Source: Oscillospiraceae bacterium
Lineage (GTDB): Bacteria; Bacillota; Clostridia; Oscillospirales; Acutalibacteraceae
Direction: 5' to 3'
Length of the DNA stretch: 5,812 nt
Assembly: GCA_003517915.1 (NCBI GenBank)
Contig: DOZQ01000260.1
Coordinates: forward strand, 6,458-12,269
Made by a program: the position numbers and the translations under genes. Under the pieces are notes generated by a model. The model did no database searches. It was given only the letters and a program-made list of their open reading frames with translations, and was not told the origin of the DNA. Below are positions 5,786 to 5,812 of this stretch, piece by piece (position 1 is the first letter of the stretch; the number at the start of each line of letters is the position of its first letter).

Positions 5786-5812
5786 TAAGATGATTTTTAG
5801 AGCGATGAGACA

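Larger units (their letters stand above)
5708..5812. other. Non-coding leader region at the right edge
   Basis: The only intergenic sequence in the window. It is AT-rich beyond 5731, holds the methyltransferase ribosome binding site and the inverted repeat, and shows no open frame of note. Whether another gene of the element begins just past 5812 cannot be seen. Confidence 0.6.

Overview
The window is bacterial and holds one end of a compact integrated mobile element joined to a host tRNA gene. The host is not identifiable to phylum from this sequence. The first 49 bases are the 3' two thirds of a plus-strand tRNA-Ala (anticodon GGC, CCA encoded), followed by a hairpin/T-tract terminator. Everything else coding is on the minus strand and points back at the tRNA.

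Reading in the direction of transcription (high to low coordinates) the genes are: an MT-A70 family DNA adenine methyltransferase (5135-5707); a VirD4/TraG-type conjugation ATPase with no visible membrane anchor (2985-5138); a replication-relaxation family protein with a winged-helix part and a possible PD-(D/E)XK-like nuclease part (2146-2988, start revised from an upstream GTG at 2994); an unrecognised 94-residue protein (1887-2171); a 53-residue protein of unknown role (1742-1903); and a large serine recombinase (12-1745). All five gene junctions overlap: three are 4-bp ATGA overlaps and two are 17-26 bp overlaps. From 5707 to 12 there is no untranslated base between genes, which implies one translationally coupled transcript. 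Only 5708-5812 is non-coding; it carries a strong ribosome binding site and an imperfect inverted repeat over a weak promoter candidate.

The working model is an integrative and probably mobilizable element. The serine recombinase would insert and excise it at the 3' end of tRNA-Ala. The replication-relaxation protein would process or bind the element's DNA, and the ATPase would couple that DNA to a transfer channel, most likely borrowed from another element because no channel genes are seen here. The methyltransferase may mark the element's DNA. The recombinase reading frame runs through the terminator and into the antisense strand of the tRNA, so its last residues depend on the integration junction. 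No canonical relaxase is visible, which leaves the replication-relaxation protein as the candidate for that role. The far end of the element lies beyond the right edge.
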